Positions 26,010-34,708 of a stretch of 64,000 nucleotides of DNA are shown one piece after another. The DNA comes from Microbacterium ureisolvens (GTDB taxonomy: Bacteria > Actinomycetota > Actinomycetes > Actinomycetales > Microbacteriaceae), in assembly GCF_015278315.1 (NCBI RefSeq), contig NZ_JADIJE010000001.1, positions 434,001 to 498,000 on the forward strand, in the 5' to 3' direction. Under the pieces are notes generated by a model that had not been told where the DNA came from, ran no database searches, and saw nothing but the letters and a program-made list of their open reading frames with translations. The position numbers were made by a program, and so were the translations under genes. Position 1 is the first letter of the stretch, and every line of letters starts with the position of its first letter.

Positions 26010-26040
26010 CCTTGCGGGCGCGACATTGCGTTCCGCAAGG
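26010..26040 (-). promoter_or_regulatory. Inverted repeat over the cstA ribosome-binding site
   Basis: Read leftward, CCTTGCGG (26040-26033) pairs with CCGCAAGG (26017-26010) around a 15-nt loop, and the second arm includes part of the AAGGAG Shine-Dalgarno. It would hide the ribosome site if both arms are transcribed. TAGCCT at 26043-26038 could be a -10 that starts transcription inside the repeat; in that case it is more likely an operator. Confidence 0.45.
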
Positions 26041-26130
26041 CTAGGGACCGGCCACCCCGCTTCCCGGGCCCGCCGGAGGAGGTGGGCCGTCCGTGCGACC
26101 AACGGCGGCGCGGGTGCGACGAACGGCAAG

Positions 26131-26226
26131 GCGAGCGGTGGCGGGCGAGTGCCGGCGAGCGGTGGCGGGCGAGTGCCGGCGCGCGGTGGCGGGCGGGTGC
26201 CGACGCGCGGTGGCGGGCGGGTGCCG
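26131..26226. repeat. Four tandem 24-bp repeats (VNTR)
   Basis: GCGAGCGGTGGCGGGCGAGT plus GCCG is repeated four times, at 26131, 26155, 26179 and 26203. Copies 1 and 2 are identical; copies 3 and 4 share changes, which suggests stepwise duplication. It is intergenic, between cstA and the GDSL hydrolase. Confidence 0.85.
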
Positions 26227-26233
26227 ACGCGTG

Positions 26234-26275
26234 CGAGCGCGGCGGGCCGGTCAGGCCGACGGCCCGCCGCGCTCG
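26234..26275 (-). terminator. 15-bp-stem terminator of the GDSL hydrolase gene
   Basis: CGAGCGCGGCGGGCC (26234-26248) pairs perfectly with GGCCCGCCGCGCTCG (26261-26275), 12-nt loop, starting 21 nt after the stop at 26297. Confidence 0.65.
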
Positions 26276-26296
26276 GGAGCGGCTCGGTTCAGGTGC

Positions 26297-27184
26297 TCAC
26301 CCGGCCAGTGCCGCCTGGATGATCGACGCCCAGGCCTGCTGGCCGGCGGCGTTGGCGTGGAAGCCGCGGTCGACGGTACCCTTGCCGGCCGAGACCCCGC
26401 TGATCCAGCGGTCGCCCGTGTCGCACAGCCCGTGCCCGGCGAAGCCGGCGGTGACGTCGACGTACTCGACCTTCGGGTCGGGAGCGCCGAACAGGTCGGC
26501 ATACGCCTGTTGATACAGCCCGACACCGCTGCTGATGGCGGCGTTGATGCCGACGATGCCCGCATTCACCTCAGCGGTGAGCTCGGCCGTGAGCTTCACC
26601 GGCGCACCGCCCGAGGCGCCGACGGTGCACGTGCCCGTCACTTGGCCGAACAGGAGCGGATACCCCGTGACGAGGATATAGGCGTTCGGCGCGAGCGTGC
26701 GGACCAGGCCGACCAGCTGGGCGATGGCCGGAGCGATGCCCGGGATCGCGGCGACCGCGGCCGCCTTCGCCGCTTCGCAGGCCTCGGGGGTGCCTGCGCC
26801 GCTGCACAGCGCCAGGACCGTCTGCCACTGGATGTCGTTGATGCCGGCGGTGATCGTGACGAGCTGCGTGGCCGGGCCGAGCTGACCCATACCCGCGAGA
26901 GCCGAAGCCTGACCGGCGACCTGCGTCGTGTTCGCACCTGCGCAGGCGGCCGACACCACGGATGTGCCGAGATCGTCACCCAGCAGCACCGGGTAGGCCT
27001 TCTTCGACCGTTTGCAGGTCTCGTCGACATACGGCATGTTGCCGGTGCCGGCCGCCTCCGAGTCGCCGATCGCGACGTAGGGCGCGCCGGTGGGCTCCGC
27101 GGCCGTCGCCGCGGACGTGGCACCGAGTGCGGTGGTGATGCCCAGCGCGAGCGCGGCGAGGGCGGCGAGAATGCGTCGTTTCAT
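26297..27184 (-). CDS. Secreted SGNH/GDSL hydrolase
   Basis: A 295-residue protein with a signal peptide (MKRRILAALAALALGITTAL, cleavage after ATAAE near 29). Block I is VAIGDSEAAGTG with the nucleophile Ser, block III is ITAGINDIQW (Gly-Ile-Asn-Asp instead of Gly-Gly-Asn-Asp), and the C-terminal His lies in DRGFHANAAGQ. Six Cys probably form three disulfides, as in Streptomyces-type secreted esterases/lipases. AAGGGGA precedes the ATG. A paralogue lies at 43740-44663. Confidence 0.88.
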   Translation of the reverse strand: MKRRILAALAALALGITTALGATSAATAAEPTGAPYVAIGDSEAAGTGNMPYVDETCKRSKKAYPVLLGDDLGTSVVSAACAGANTTQVAGQASALAGMGQLGPATQLVTITAGINDIQWQTVLALCSGAGTPEACEAAKAAAVAAIPGIAPAIAQLVGLVRTLAPNAYILVTGYPLLFGQVTGTCTVGASGGAPVKLTAELTAEVNAGIVGINAAISSGVGLYQQAYADLFGAPDPKVEYVDVTAGFAGHGLCDTGDRWISGVSAGKGTVDRGFHANAAGQQAWASIIQAALAG

Positions 27185-27388
27185 GATTCCCCTTCGAATC
27201 CCCAGCGGTTCGATCGATTCCCCCTTGAATCGGCCCGTCGATGCGCTGACGTGTTTCTCGCTGGACGCGGGCGCGGCGGACGATGCCGACGATAGACCTG
27301 CGGCATCCGTCCCGCCAGGGGGTGCTGCGTGCGCTGGCGGAATCCGCCGTTCGGACCTTACGTTGGATCAGACGACGGAAGGATTCCC

Positions 27389-27709
27389 GTGACCCACACC
27401 GAAGCGCAGCCCATCGTGACGCGCAACGACGAAGACCGCCGCTACGAGGTGCACGTCGATGACGTGCTCGCCGGATTCACGGTGTTCCGCATCGACGCGC
27501 AGGGGCGCCTGCACTTTCCTCACACCGAGGTCGACCCGGCCTTCCGCGGACGCGGACTCGCGCAGGCGGTCGTCGCCGAGGCGATGGCCGATGCCGCACG
27601 CCGGGGCGAGACGGTCGTGCCGCACTGCCCCGTCGTGTCCAAGTACCTGCGCGAGCACGACGTGCCCGGGCTCACGGTCGCGTGGCCCGACCAGCCGCAC
27701 CCCGAGTGA
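27389..27709 (+). CDS. Small GNAT-type N-acetyltransferase (YjdJ-like)
   Basis: A 106-residue protein of the short GNAT family: NDEDRRYEVHVDDVLAGFT, HFPHTEVDPAFRGRGLAQ (acetyl-CoA binding RGRGLA) and VPHCPVVSKYLREH. It is about 40 residues shorter than full GNATs, as is usual for this family. The GTG has GGAAGGA 5 nt upstream; a longer in-frame ATG at 27329 has none. The pirin gene follows 13 nt later. Confidence 0.85.
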   Translation: MTHTEAQPIVTRNDEDRRYEVHVDDVLAGFTVFRIDAQGRLHFPHTEVDPAFRGRGLAQAVVAEAMADAARRGETVVPHCPVVSKYLREHDVPGLTVAWPDQPHPE

Positions 27710-27722
27710 CCGGAACGCGCAC

Positions 27723-28712
27723 GTGACCCGGCTGGACGCCGACGACGCCGTCGCTACAGAGACCTCGGTCGAGTGCGCCGGCCCCCGCACGCTGCTCCTC
27801 GAGGCCCGCGAGGTGCCCCTCGGGGGCGTGCGGGCCATGTCGGTGCACCGCGCACTCCCGCAGCGCGACCTGCCGCTCGTCGGCGCCTGGTGCTTCCTCG
27901 ACAGGTTCGGGCCGCAGGAGACGCGCATGCGCGTCGAGCCTCACCCGCATATCGGGCTTCAGACCGTGACGTGGCCGTACCTCGGCGACGTCCGTCACCG
28001 CGACTCGGTGGGCAGCGACGTCGTGGTGCGCCGCGGCGCCCTCAACCTCATGACGAGCGGCGCCGGCATCTCGCACTCGGAGTATTCGGTGGGGACGGAT
28101 GCCGCGCCCTTGGACGCGCTGCAGCTCTGGGTCGCGCTGCCCGAGTCCCGCCGTCACGGCGGTCCGGCGTTCGAACAGCACGCGGTGCTGCCCGAGGTCG
28201 GGCTCCCGGCCCTCGCCGGCGCGCCCGGTGAAGCGACGGTGGTGCTCGGTGAGCTCGCGGGCGTCGCCTCGCCCGCGACCGTCTACACGCCGATCGTCGG
28301 CGCCGAGCTGCGGATCCCGGCCGGTGCCACGGTGCGCGTGCCGCTCGAGTCGGCGTGGGAGCACGCGCTGGTCGCCGTCTACGGTCAGGCCGAGGTGACC
28401 GCGGAGGATGGAGCCGGGGCCGTCGTCCTCGATGCCGCCCACCTGCTGTATCTCGGAACGCATCGCGACGAAGTGGTGGTCTCGAGCCCCGCCGGGGCCA
28501 CGCTGTTCCTGCTCGGCGGCGAGCCGTTCGAGGACGACGTGGTGATGTGGTGGAACTTCGTCGGCCGTACCCACGAAGAGATCGTCGAGGCCCGTGAAGC
28601 CTGGGAGGCGGGCGCCGAGCGCTTCGGCCGCGTGGTCGACCACGGCGACGAGCGCATCCCCGCCCCGCCGCTGCCGGCCGTGCGCCTGACCCGCCGGCGC
28701 CGCCGGCTCTGA
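27723..28712 (+). CDS. Pirin family protein
   Basis: A 329-residue bicupin of the pirin family. The metal-binding pattern is present: EPHPHIGLQTVTW (HxH), GISHSE (His) and a Glu shortly after. Bacterial pirins may be quercetinases or regulators of metabolic enzymes; the specific role here is unknown. GTG start at 27723, close behind the GNAT gene. The C-terminus ends in a basic RLTRRRRRL tail. Confidence 0.88.
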   Translation: MTRLDADDAVATETSVECAGPRTLLLEAREVPLGGVRAMSVHRALPQRDLPLVGAWCFLDRFGPQETRMRVEPHPHIGLQTVTWPYLGDVRHRDSVGSDVVVRRGALNLMTSGAGISHSEYSVGTDAAPLDALQLWVALPESRRHGGPAFEQHAVLPEVGLPALAGAPGEATVVLGELAGVASPATVYTPIVGAELRIPAGATVRVPLESAWEHALVAVYGQAEVTAEDGAGAVVLDAAHLLYLGTHRDEVVVSSPAGATLFLLGGEPFEDDVVMWWNFVGRTHEEIVEAREAWEAGAERFGRVVDHGDERIPAPPLPAVRLTRRRRRL

Positions 28713-28721
28713 CCGGACTCC

Positions 28722-28815
28722 ACGCTTTCAGCCGGACTCGCGGGCTGCCGCCGGACCCGCGGGCTGCAGCCGGGCCGGCACGTTTTCAGCCGGACCCGCG
28801 GGCTGCAGCCGGGCC
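28722..28815. repeat. Tandem GC-rich intergenic repeats
   Basis: CCGGACCCGCGGGCTGCAGC plus CGGGCC occurs at 28751-28776 and 28790-28815, with a degenerate third copy (GCCGGACTCGCGGGCTGCCG) at 28731. TTTCAG precedes two of them. It lies between the pirin gene and the subtilase terminator. Confidence 0.7.
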
Positions 28816-28881
28816 AGCGGGCTCCGGCCGCAAGGACGGAGCGCCACCGCCGTGCCACGGGCGCGGCATCCGTCTGCCGAT

Positions 28882-28921
28882 GCGAAAGGGCGCCCGAGCC
28901 GCAGCCCGGACGCCCTTTCGC
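28882..28921. terminator. Bidirectional terminator between pirin and subtilase
   Basis: GCGAAAGGGCG (28882-28892) pairs perfectly with CGCCCTTTCGC (28911-28921) around 18 nt. It starts 10 nt past the subtilase stop and serves the convergent pair. Confidence 0.75.
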
Positions 28922-28931
28922 TGAGCAGACG

Positions 28932-31900
28932 TTACGGGACGTCGACCGAGACGACGGTCCGCACCTGCGAGTCGGCGTAGCGCACCACACCGAGGTAGCT
29001 GCCGGTCTCCAGACCCGACCACGACAGCGCGTACTCGGTCGGAACCGCCTGCTGCGCCGCGATCACATCGGGAGTGGCGGTGAATCCGCCGACGCCGTCG
29101 GCGCCTACGAGGGCGCTCGTCGCCGTCCACGTGAACGGAGACGTGAACGAGTACACGTCGGCGACGATCGCGTACCAGCCCACCGGCGGAGCGGTGATCT
29201 GCACCGCCTCGTCCGCGGACCCGGATGCCGACTGCCACACCTTGTCAGCCGCGGTCGTGCCTTCGCCGCCGATGAGGTGGTAGACCGTCAGGTCGAGGTC
29301 GGATCCGGTGTCGTCCGACGAATCCAGCGCGAAGCGCGCCAGCTCGGTGCCCGCCGTGACCTCGACGTACTTGATCGTCCGGCCCGCCGCCGAGGCGCCC
29401 GTGGTCTCATCGCCGTCGATGATGGTGTCCACCGGAGCGAGGCCGAAGACGTTGAGCTCCAGGTCGCCCGTGATGCCCGGCGTCACCTCCACATCGACGC
29501 TGCCGTCGGCGCCGTCGCCCGACACCGACGCCGGGGCGTCAGCGGTGACCGGGAAGACAGCGATCGGCGAGCGGACGGTCGTGTCGGCGCTGTTCCACGA
29601 GAGGAACCCACTGGTCCACTCCTCGACCGGCGCGGTCGCGTTGGTGAGCGTCACGGTGAAGCTCTTCGTCTGCCCCGCCTTGTCGAAGGTCAGCGTGCTC
29701 GGCGACACCTCGACATCCACGCCGTCCACCGTCGCGGCCGCGGTGAACGTCCCCGGCTCGGTCGAGGTGACCTCGCGGGTGACCGTCTGCGTGCCGGCCA
29801 GCGCGCCGACGCCGATCGAGGCGATGTTCAGATCGCTCGGGTCGGCCGGCTCGGCGTCCTCCCAGTAGTCGGCTCCGAGGGCGCCCTCGATGTACGACGT
29901 CCAGTCCTTCACGTCGTTGAGGTACAGCAGGCCGGGGTCGAGGTACTTCAGGGGGTCGACGTGCCCGGCACCTTGGATGAACGGGTCGGTGACCGCCTCA
30001 CCCGCCGCATCCACGAGGTCGTAGGCCGTCGTCATGAGCGCCGACTTCACCTCGGCGGGCGTCGCCTTCGGCGTCTTGCCCAGGTACAGCGCACCGAGGC
30101 CCGCGACGTGCGGCGACGACATCGACGTGCCCGACATGAAGCCGAACGTCGGCGCGGAGCCCTTCGCGTTGTTCGTCGCGGCGAGGATCGCCACACCGGG
30201 GGCCGAGACGTCAGGCTTGATGACGTCGCTGCCGTCGGCGAGCATCGGCCCGCGACTGGAGAATCCGGCGATCTGCGGCGTCGGCGTCTCCTCGTCGGTG
30301 ACGTTGTCGCCGAACAGCGTCACCGCCGCGTCGGCGTTGCCCTTGACGTAGGCCAGCAGGGCGTCGCGGTACTGCGCGTCGATGTGAACGGTCGGCACCG
30401 AGTGGAAGTCGTTGTCGAGCGAGCCCGGGGTGACGTTGACGAGCACCATGCCGATGCCGCCCGCCTCTGCGACCGCCTGCGACTTCTCGACTCGGGCGTT
30501 CGTGCCGCGGTCGCAGACGACGATCTTGCCGGCGACCAGCGCCGGGTCGAGCGTGCCGAGGAAGCAGAGCGCGGCCTCGTTCGCCGCAGCCCCCGCCAGC
30601 GCAGCCTCGCCGGCGTACACCGCGTTGCCCGACACCTGTCCGCCCGGCTGCGAGAACACGGTCACCGATGCGCCCACGGCCTGCTGACCGCTCCACTGCA
30701 CCGTGCCCTCGTAGGTCGGGATGGTGGATGCCGCCACCGTCGTGTACCACGGCGATGCGTGGTCGGCCGTCGCGGCGTCGGGGCCGTCGTTGCCCGCGCT
30801 GACCGAGACGAACACGCCCGCGGCCGCGGCGTTCAGGAACGCGATGTCGTCGGCCTGGATCACGCTCGTGGCAGAGCCGCCGCCGATCGAGTAGTTGATG
30901 ACGTCGACGCCGTCGGCCACGGCGGCGTCGATCGCGGCGATCAGGTCGCTGCCGGCGCAGATGTCGTCATCCGTGCCCAACGGGTCGGGACCCCCGTAGC
31001 AGGCCTTATAGGACGCGACCTTGGCCGCCGGGGCGACACCCGAGATCTTGCCGAAGTCGATGCCCTCGACCGAGGCCGAGACGCCGAAGTTGCCGGCCGC
31101 CGTGCTGGCGGTGTGGGAGCCGTGACCCTCGAGGTCACGGGGCGAGGCGTAGTCGGTCTTGAACGAGAAGCCCGCGGCTGCGGCACCGGAGTTGAAGTAG
31201 CGGGCGCCGATGAGCTTGGTGTTGTAGTCCTGCTTGCTCCACTGCTCGCCGGCGACGCGCTGGGTCACGAACGTTCCGCCGTCGGCCTTCTTGTAGACGA
31301 TGTTGTCGCCCACGAGGTAGGGCTCGCTGCCCGCCTTGTTCTCGAGCTTTGCGCCGGCGAACGAGGGGTTCTCGGGAGAGATGCCCGTGTCGACCACGCC
31401 GACGACGATGCCCTTGCCCGCCGCGGCGGTGCCGCCCAGGCTGTCCCACAGGCCGCCGGTGCCGTCGTCGACGGAGCCGAGACCGAGGAACTCGTTGGAC
31501 GGCTGGGCAGCCGTCGGGTGGTAGATCTCGTCCGGGAAGACGCCCAGCACGTTCTTGTCGCTGGACAGCTCGACGACCTGGTCGGCGGTGAGGTCGGTGC
31601 TGAAGCCGTTGAGCACCACCTGGTAGCTCGCGGCGGGGGTGAGGCCGTTCTCGGAGGCGAAGTCGGCCTGCTCCTTCTTCAGGTGGGCCACGTACTTCTG
31701 CGAGTTCGCCGAACGCGCGTCCAGCTGGTTGCCCTTGCCCGGCTTGGTGGCCGAGATTCCGCTGACGCCCCCCTCGTAGGTGGCGAGCGGCGCGCCCTTC
31801 AGGACGACGACGTAGTGGCCGTCGCCCGCGCCGAGCGGGATCGGTGATGTCACCTCCTCGGGCACCGCGCCGAAACTGGCTGTGGCTGTGCCCGTGAACA

Positions 31901-31949
31901 GTGCGACGAGTGTGACGACCGCGGCTGCTCTGACGGAGGTTCGACCCAT
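28932..31949 (-). CDS. Secreted subtilisin-like serine protease (S8, with PA domain)
   Basis: A 1005-residue exoprotease. Signal peptide 1-28; inhibitor I9 propeptide about 45-148; peptidase S8 from 170 to 650 with Asp187 (GVVDTGIS), His276 (GHGSHT), oxyanion Asn387 (SAGNDGP) and Ser609 (SGTSMSSPHVAG). A protease-associated domain is inserted at about 410-545, the Vpr/cucumisin layout. A fibronectin-like and beta-sandwich tail follows. There is no sorting signal, so it should be released. Start at ATG 31949 with GGAGG 6 nt upstream. Confidence 0.95.
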   Translation of the reverse strand: MGRTSVRAAAVVTLVALFTGTATASFGAVPEEVTSPIPLGAGDGHYVVVLKGAPLATYEGGVSGISATKPGKGNQLDARSANSQKYVAHLKKEQADFASENGLTPAASYQVVLNGFSTDLTADQVVELSSDKNVLGVFPDEIYHPTAAQPSNEFLGLGSVDDGTGGLWDSLGGTAAAGKGIVVGVVDTGISPENPSFAGAKLENKAGSEPYLVGDNIVYKKADGGTFVTQRVAGEQWSKQDYNTKLIGARYFNSGAAAAGFSFKTDYASPRDLEGHGSHTASTAAGNFGVSASVEGIDFGKISGVAPAAKVASYKACYGGPDPLGTDDDICAGSDLIAAIDAAVADGVDVINYSIGGGSATSVIQADDIAFLNAAAAGVFVSVSAGNDGPDAATADHASPWYTTVAASTIPTYEGTVQWSGQQAVGASVTVFSQPGGQVSGNAVYAGEAALAGAAANEAALCFLGTLDPALVAGKIVVCDRGTNARVEKSQAVAEAGGIGMVLVNVTPGSLDNDFHSVPTVHIDAQYRDALLAYVKGNADAAVTLFGDNVTDEETPTPQIAGFSSRGPMLADGSDVIKPDVSAPGVAILAATNNAKGSAPTFGFMSGTSMSSPHVAGLGALYLGKTPKATPAEVKSALMTTAYDLVDAAGEAVTDPFIQGAGHVDPLKYLDPGLLYLNDVKDWTSYIEGALGADYWEDAEPADPSDLNIASIGVGALAGTQTVTREVTSTEPGTFTAAATVDGVDVEVSPSTLTFDKAGQTKSFTVTLTNATAPVEEWTSGFLSWNSADTTVRSPIAVFPVTADAPASVSGDGADGSVDVEVTPGITGDLELNVFGLAPVDTIIDGDETTGASAAGRTIKYVEVTAGTELARFALDSSDDTGSDLDLTVYHLIGGEGTTAADKVWQSASGSADEAVQITAPPVGWYAIVADVYSFTSPFTWTATSALVGADGVGGFTATPDVIAAQQAVPTEYALSWSGLETGSYLGVVRYADSQVRTVVSVDVP

Positions 31950-32015
31950 GAATGGCCTCCAGATTGTTCGTGCTGGGGAGTCGCCGCGCCACATCGTTGG
32001 GGCGCAGCGACCTCA

Positions 32016-32044
32016 AACGTAACTGTCAGGTGAATCTCAGTAAA
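32016..32044 (-). promoter_or_regulatory. Candidate promoter of the subtilase gene
   Basis: Leftward TTTACT (32044-32039), 17-nt spacer, TACGTT (32021-32016), in a locally AT-rich stretch. A 6-bp inverted repeat ATCTCA/TGAGAT (32034-32050) overlaps the -35 and could be an operator. The 5' UTR would be about 60 nt. Confidence 0.35.
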
Positions 32045-32080
32045 TGAGATGTGTGTGAGAAACGCGCCGCCGGGACTGAG

Positions 32081-32086
32081 TAACCT
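32081..32086 (+). promoter_or_regulatory. -10 element of leaderless promoter (first S component)
   Basis: TAACCT, 6 nt, then the GTG at 32093; no ribosome-binding site is visible. Confidence 0.5.
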
Positions 32087-32092
32087 GGGCAG

Positions 32093-32644
32093 GTGGCTGC
32101 CCGCACCCGGATCTCGACGAGCGTTCTGCTCACCTGCGCCGCGATCGGCGTCGCGACCGGGGTGCTCCAGGCCGGTGCCGGAGCGATCAGCGGCTTCGTC
32201 TCGGCGGGAGCGCCGATCCTCTACGGACTCGTGCTCGGCGTGCACGTGCTGCCGGGCGTCGTCGCGCAGGAGCTGCTGCGCCGGCCGTGGGTCGCGCTGA
32301 TCACCCACCTCATCGCGGCGCTGGTCGCGAGCGCCGTCGTGCCGCTGTGGATCGGCCGCTACATCGGCACGGCGCTCCTCATCGGCGGCCTGCAGGAGCT
32401 CATCGCCGCCGTCGCGCGCTACAAGCGCTGGGAGCCGTGGCGGTTCTTCCTCTCCGCCGTCATCGTCGGGGCGGTGATCGCGGTCGCCATCTGGTTCGCC
32501 GCCGACGTCACGCGATTCCCGCTGTGGGGCCAGATCGTCTACGTCGCGCTCTTCATCGTGGGCCCTGTCGCGTGGACGGCCGTGGGCCTCGCGATCGGCA
32601 GCGCGCTGCGCCGCGCCGGCGTCGCCCGACGCAGCCGGAGCTGA
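32093..32644 (+). CDS. ECF transporter S component (YkoE-like), first copy
   Basis: A 183-residue membrane protein with about five to six helices and a basic tail. The pattern APILYGLVLGVHVLPGVVAQELLRRPWVALITHL and GGLQELIAAVARYKRWEPW resembles YkoE-type substrate-binding S components. S components pick the ligand and dock on a shared A1A2T module, here encoded 85 nt downstream. A paralogue with the same LLTCAAIGVA core ends the cluster at 36474. YkoE proteins are linked to thiamine/hydroxymethylpyrimidine, but the neighbours here point to iron or a chelate (inference). Confidence 0.8.
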   Translation: MAARTRISTSVLLTCAAIGVATGVLQAGAGAISGFVSAGAPILYGLVLGVHVLPGVVAQELLRRPWVALITHLIAALVASAVVPLWIGRYIGTALLIGGLQELIAAVARYKRWEPWRFFLSAVIVGAVIAVAIWFAADVTRFPLWGQIVYVALFIVGPVAWTAVGLAIGSALRRAGVARRSRS

Positions 32645-32696
32645 GGCATCCGTCTTCCGCCCGGGCTGTTCCGCGGCGGGATGGGCGGCCGGTAAG

Positions 32697-32715
32697 TTAG
32701 GGAAGGCTAAGTTTC
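32697..32715 (+). promoter_or_regulatory. Iron box (DtxR/IdeR-type operator)
   Basis: TTAGGGAAGGCTAAGTTTC fits the DtxR/IdeR consensus TTAGGTTAGSCTAACCTAA at 13 of 19 positions, with the central TTAGG..AGGCTAA intact. It overlaps TAAGTT at 32708, a likely -10, and lies 13 bp before the ATPase gene, so binding of an iron-loaded repressor would block transcription. The operon encodes a siderophore-interacting protein, which supports the call. Confidence 0.65.
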
Positions 32716-32728
32716 CCTCGACGATCGG

Positions 32729-34708
32729 ATGCCCGTGTCCTCTGCCGTGCCGCTGCTGCGGGTGCGCGAGCTCGGCGTCACGCACGACGGCGAGAGCGTC
32801 CCGGCACCGGCATCCGTCTCGTTCGACGTCGCCGCCGGCGAGGTCGTGCTGCTGCTCGGACCGAGCGGCTCGGGCAAGTCGACGCTGACGCTGGCGCTGA
32901 ACGGACTGCTGCCGCAGGCCGTCCCGGCGAACGTCGCCGGGTCGGTCGAGGTCGACGGCCTCGACACCCAGACGACGCCGGTCGCCGAGCTGAGCACACG
33001 CGTCGGCATGGTCTTCCAGGACCCCGATGCGCAGCTCGTGACCGGCACGCTCCTGGACGAGGTGGCGTTCGGACCCGAGAACCTGCGGATGCCGGTTGCC
33101 GAGGTGCTCGCCGGCGCCGAGGAGGCGCTGCGGCGCGTCGGCCTGTGGGAACGGCGCTGCGAGAACCCCGACCGGCTCTCGGGCGGCGGGCGCCAGCGCC
33201 TCGCGATCGCCTGCGCCCTCGCGATGGGTTCGCCCCTCCTGGTGCTGGACGAGCCCACCGCTAACCTCGACCCGGCGGGGATCGAGGAGGTCTACGCCGC
33301 GCTGGCCGAGCTCGTGTCGGCCGGCGACCGCGCCATCGTGCTCGTGGAGCACAACCTCGATGCGGCGGTCGGGTTCGTCGACAGGGTGGTCGTGCTCGAC
33401 CACGACGGCTTCCTCGTCGCGGACGGGTCAGTGGACGACGTGCTGCGGCATCGCGCCGAAGACCTCCACGCGATGGGCGTGTGGCTGCCGGTGTCGACCA
33501 TCGCCGCGCTGCGGCTGCGCCGCGCGGGCTTCGCTCTCGACCCGCTGCCGCTCACGCCCGACGAGCTGCGCGACGCCCTCGACGCCGAGGCGCCCCCCGC
33601 GGGCTTCGGCGGGTCGCACCACCGGTCGTTGAGCGAGCGAGGAACGAGCGAGACGACACACCCGCACCCCGGCACCCCGTCGTTGAGCGAGCGAGGAACG
33701 AGCGAGACGAAACGCGCCGCACCCGGCGCCGACGCAGGCCACCCACTCATCACCGTCCGCGACCTGACCCTCCGCCGCGGCCGCACCGAGGTGCTGCATC
33801 GCATCGACCTCGACGTCGCCCGGGGGTCGTTCGTCGCCGTCGTCGGCGCCAACGGCGCCGGCAAGACGAGCCTCATCCAGGCGCTCGCGGGGGTCGTGTC
33901 GCCGCCCAAGGGCTCCGTGCACGTGGACGGGCTCGATGTCGGACGAGCCGACGCGCGCACGCTGAGCTCGCGCATCGGCTTCGTGTTCCAGAACCCCGAG
34001 CACCAGTTCATCGCGCACACCGTGTTCGACGAGATCGCGCACGGGCTGCGCCGGCAGCACTTGTCCGACGACGAGGTCCGCGCGCGCACCGTGGCGCTCC
34101 TCGAGCGTTTCGGTCTCGCCGCCAAGGCGGACAGCCACCCGTTCCTCCTCTCGGGTGGGCAGAAGCGACGCCTGTCGGTCGGGACCGCGCTCGTCGCGGG
34201 CGCCCCGGTGCTGGTGCTCGACGAGCCCACCTTCGGCCAGGACCGCGCCCGCGCCGACGAGCTGCTGTCGCTGCTGTCGGAGCTCAACGCCGAGGGCACG
34301 ACGATCATCGTCGTCACCCACGACATGCAGCTGGTCACCGATTACGCCGACCGCACCGTGGTCATGGCCGACGGCAGCGTGCTCGCCGAGGGGACGACCG
34401 CCGAGATCTTCGCCGACGACGAGCTCATCGCCCGGGCGGGCCTGCGCCCGCCGCCGCTCCGCCGCGCGCTGCAGGGCGTGCGACGGCATCCCGAGCTGGC
34501 GGGCATCGCCCGGCTCGGCGACCTCCCCGGGGCCCCGGCGGCTGCGCGTTCGGAGCTGCTCGCGTCAGACGCGGAGCCGCGCCGATCCGCCCGCGTCACG
34601 CCCACCCCCGCGAAGACCGCGGAGTCCGGTCCCGACGCGACGGCGGTTGCGCACGCCGCGACGATCCCTCAGGCGCCCGCGCCCCACGCGACGGGAGGTG
34701 CCGCGTGA
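32729..34708 (+). CDS. ECF transporter double ATPase (A1-A2 fusion)
   Basis: A 659-residue protein with two ABC ATPase domains. First: LLLGPSGSGKSTLTL, signature LSGGGRQRLAIA (an extra Gly instead of the usual LSGGQ), LLVLDEPTANLDP. Second: VVGANGAGKTSLIQ, LSGGQKRRLSVG, VLVLDEPTFGQD. The linker (about 290-345) holds two copies of SLSERGTSET encoded by a 32-bp DNA repeat. The C-terminal 60 residues are disordered. The T component GTG overlaps the stop (GTGA). No clear ribosome site; the iron-box promoter is just upstream. Confidence 0.93.
   Translation: MPVSSAVPLLRVRELGVTHDGESVPAPASVSFDVAAGEVVLLLGPSGSGKSTLTLALNGLLPQAVPANVAGSVEVDGLDTQTTPVAELSTRVGMVFQDPDAQLVTGTLLDEVAFGPENLRMPVAEVLAGAEEALRRVGLWERRCENPDRLSGGGRQRLAIACALAMGSPLLVLDEPTANLDPAGIEEVYAALAELVSAGDRAIVLVEHNLDAAVGFVDRVVVLDHDGFLVADGSVDDVLRHRAEDLHAMGVWLPVSTIAALRLRRAGFALDPLPLTPDELRDALDAEAPPAGFGGSHHRSLSERGTSETTHPHPGTPSLSERGTSETKRAAPGADAGHPLITVRDLTLRRGRTEVLHRIDLDVARGSFVAVVGANGAGKTSLIQALAGVVSPPKGSVHVDGLDVGRADARTLSSRIGFVFQNPEHQFIAHTVFDEIAHGLRRQHLSDDEVRARTVALLERFGLAAKADSHPFLLSGGQKRRLSVGTALVAGAPVLVLDEPTFGQDRARADELLSLLSELNAEGTTIIVVTHDMQLVTDYADRTVVMADGSVLAEGTTAEIFADDELIARAGLRPPPLRRALQGVRRHPELAGIARLGDLPGAPAAARSELLASDAEPRRSARVTPTPAKTAESGPDATAVAHAATIPQAPAPHATGGAA
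33625..33710. repeat. Two in-frame 32-bp repeats in the ATPase linker
   Basis: GTCGTTGAGCGAGCGAGGAA plus CGAGCGAGACGA occurs at 33625-33656 and 33679-33710, identical and 54 bp apart (18 codons). Each encodes SLSERGTSET. Very similar GTTGAGCGAGC...GAGACGA repeats are familiar to me as intergenic elements of several actinobacterial genomes; here they sit inside a gene. Confidence 0.85.

Noticed and set aside
26131..26226. Tandem repeat as a CRISPR array
   Set aside because: Units are 24 bp back to back with no spacers and no cas genes nearby.
32041..32093. TPP riboswitch before the first YkoE-like S component
   Set aside because: The gene appears leaderless; there is no room for the switch, and CTGAGTAACCTGGGC lacks the conserved thi-box elements.
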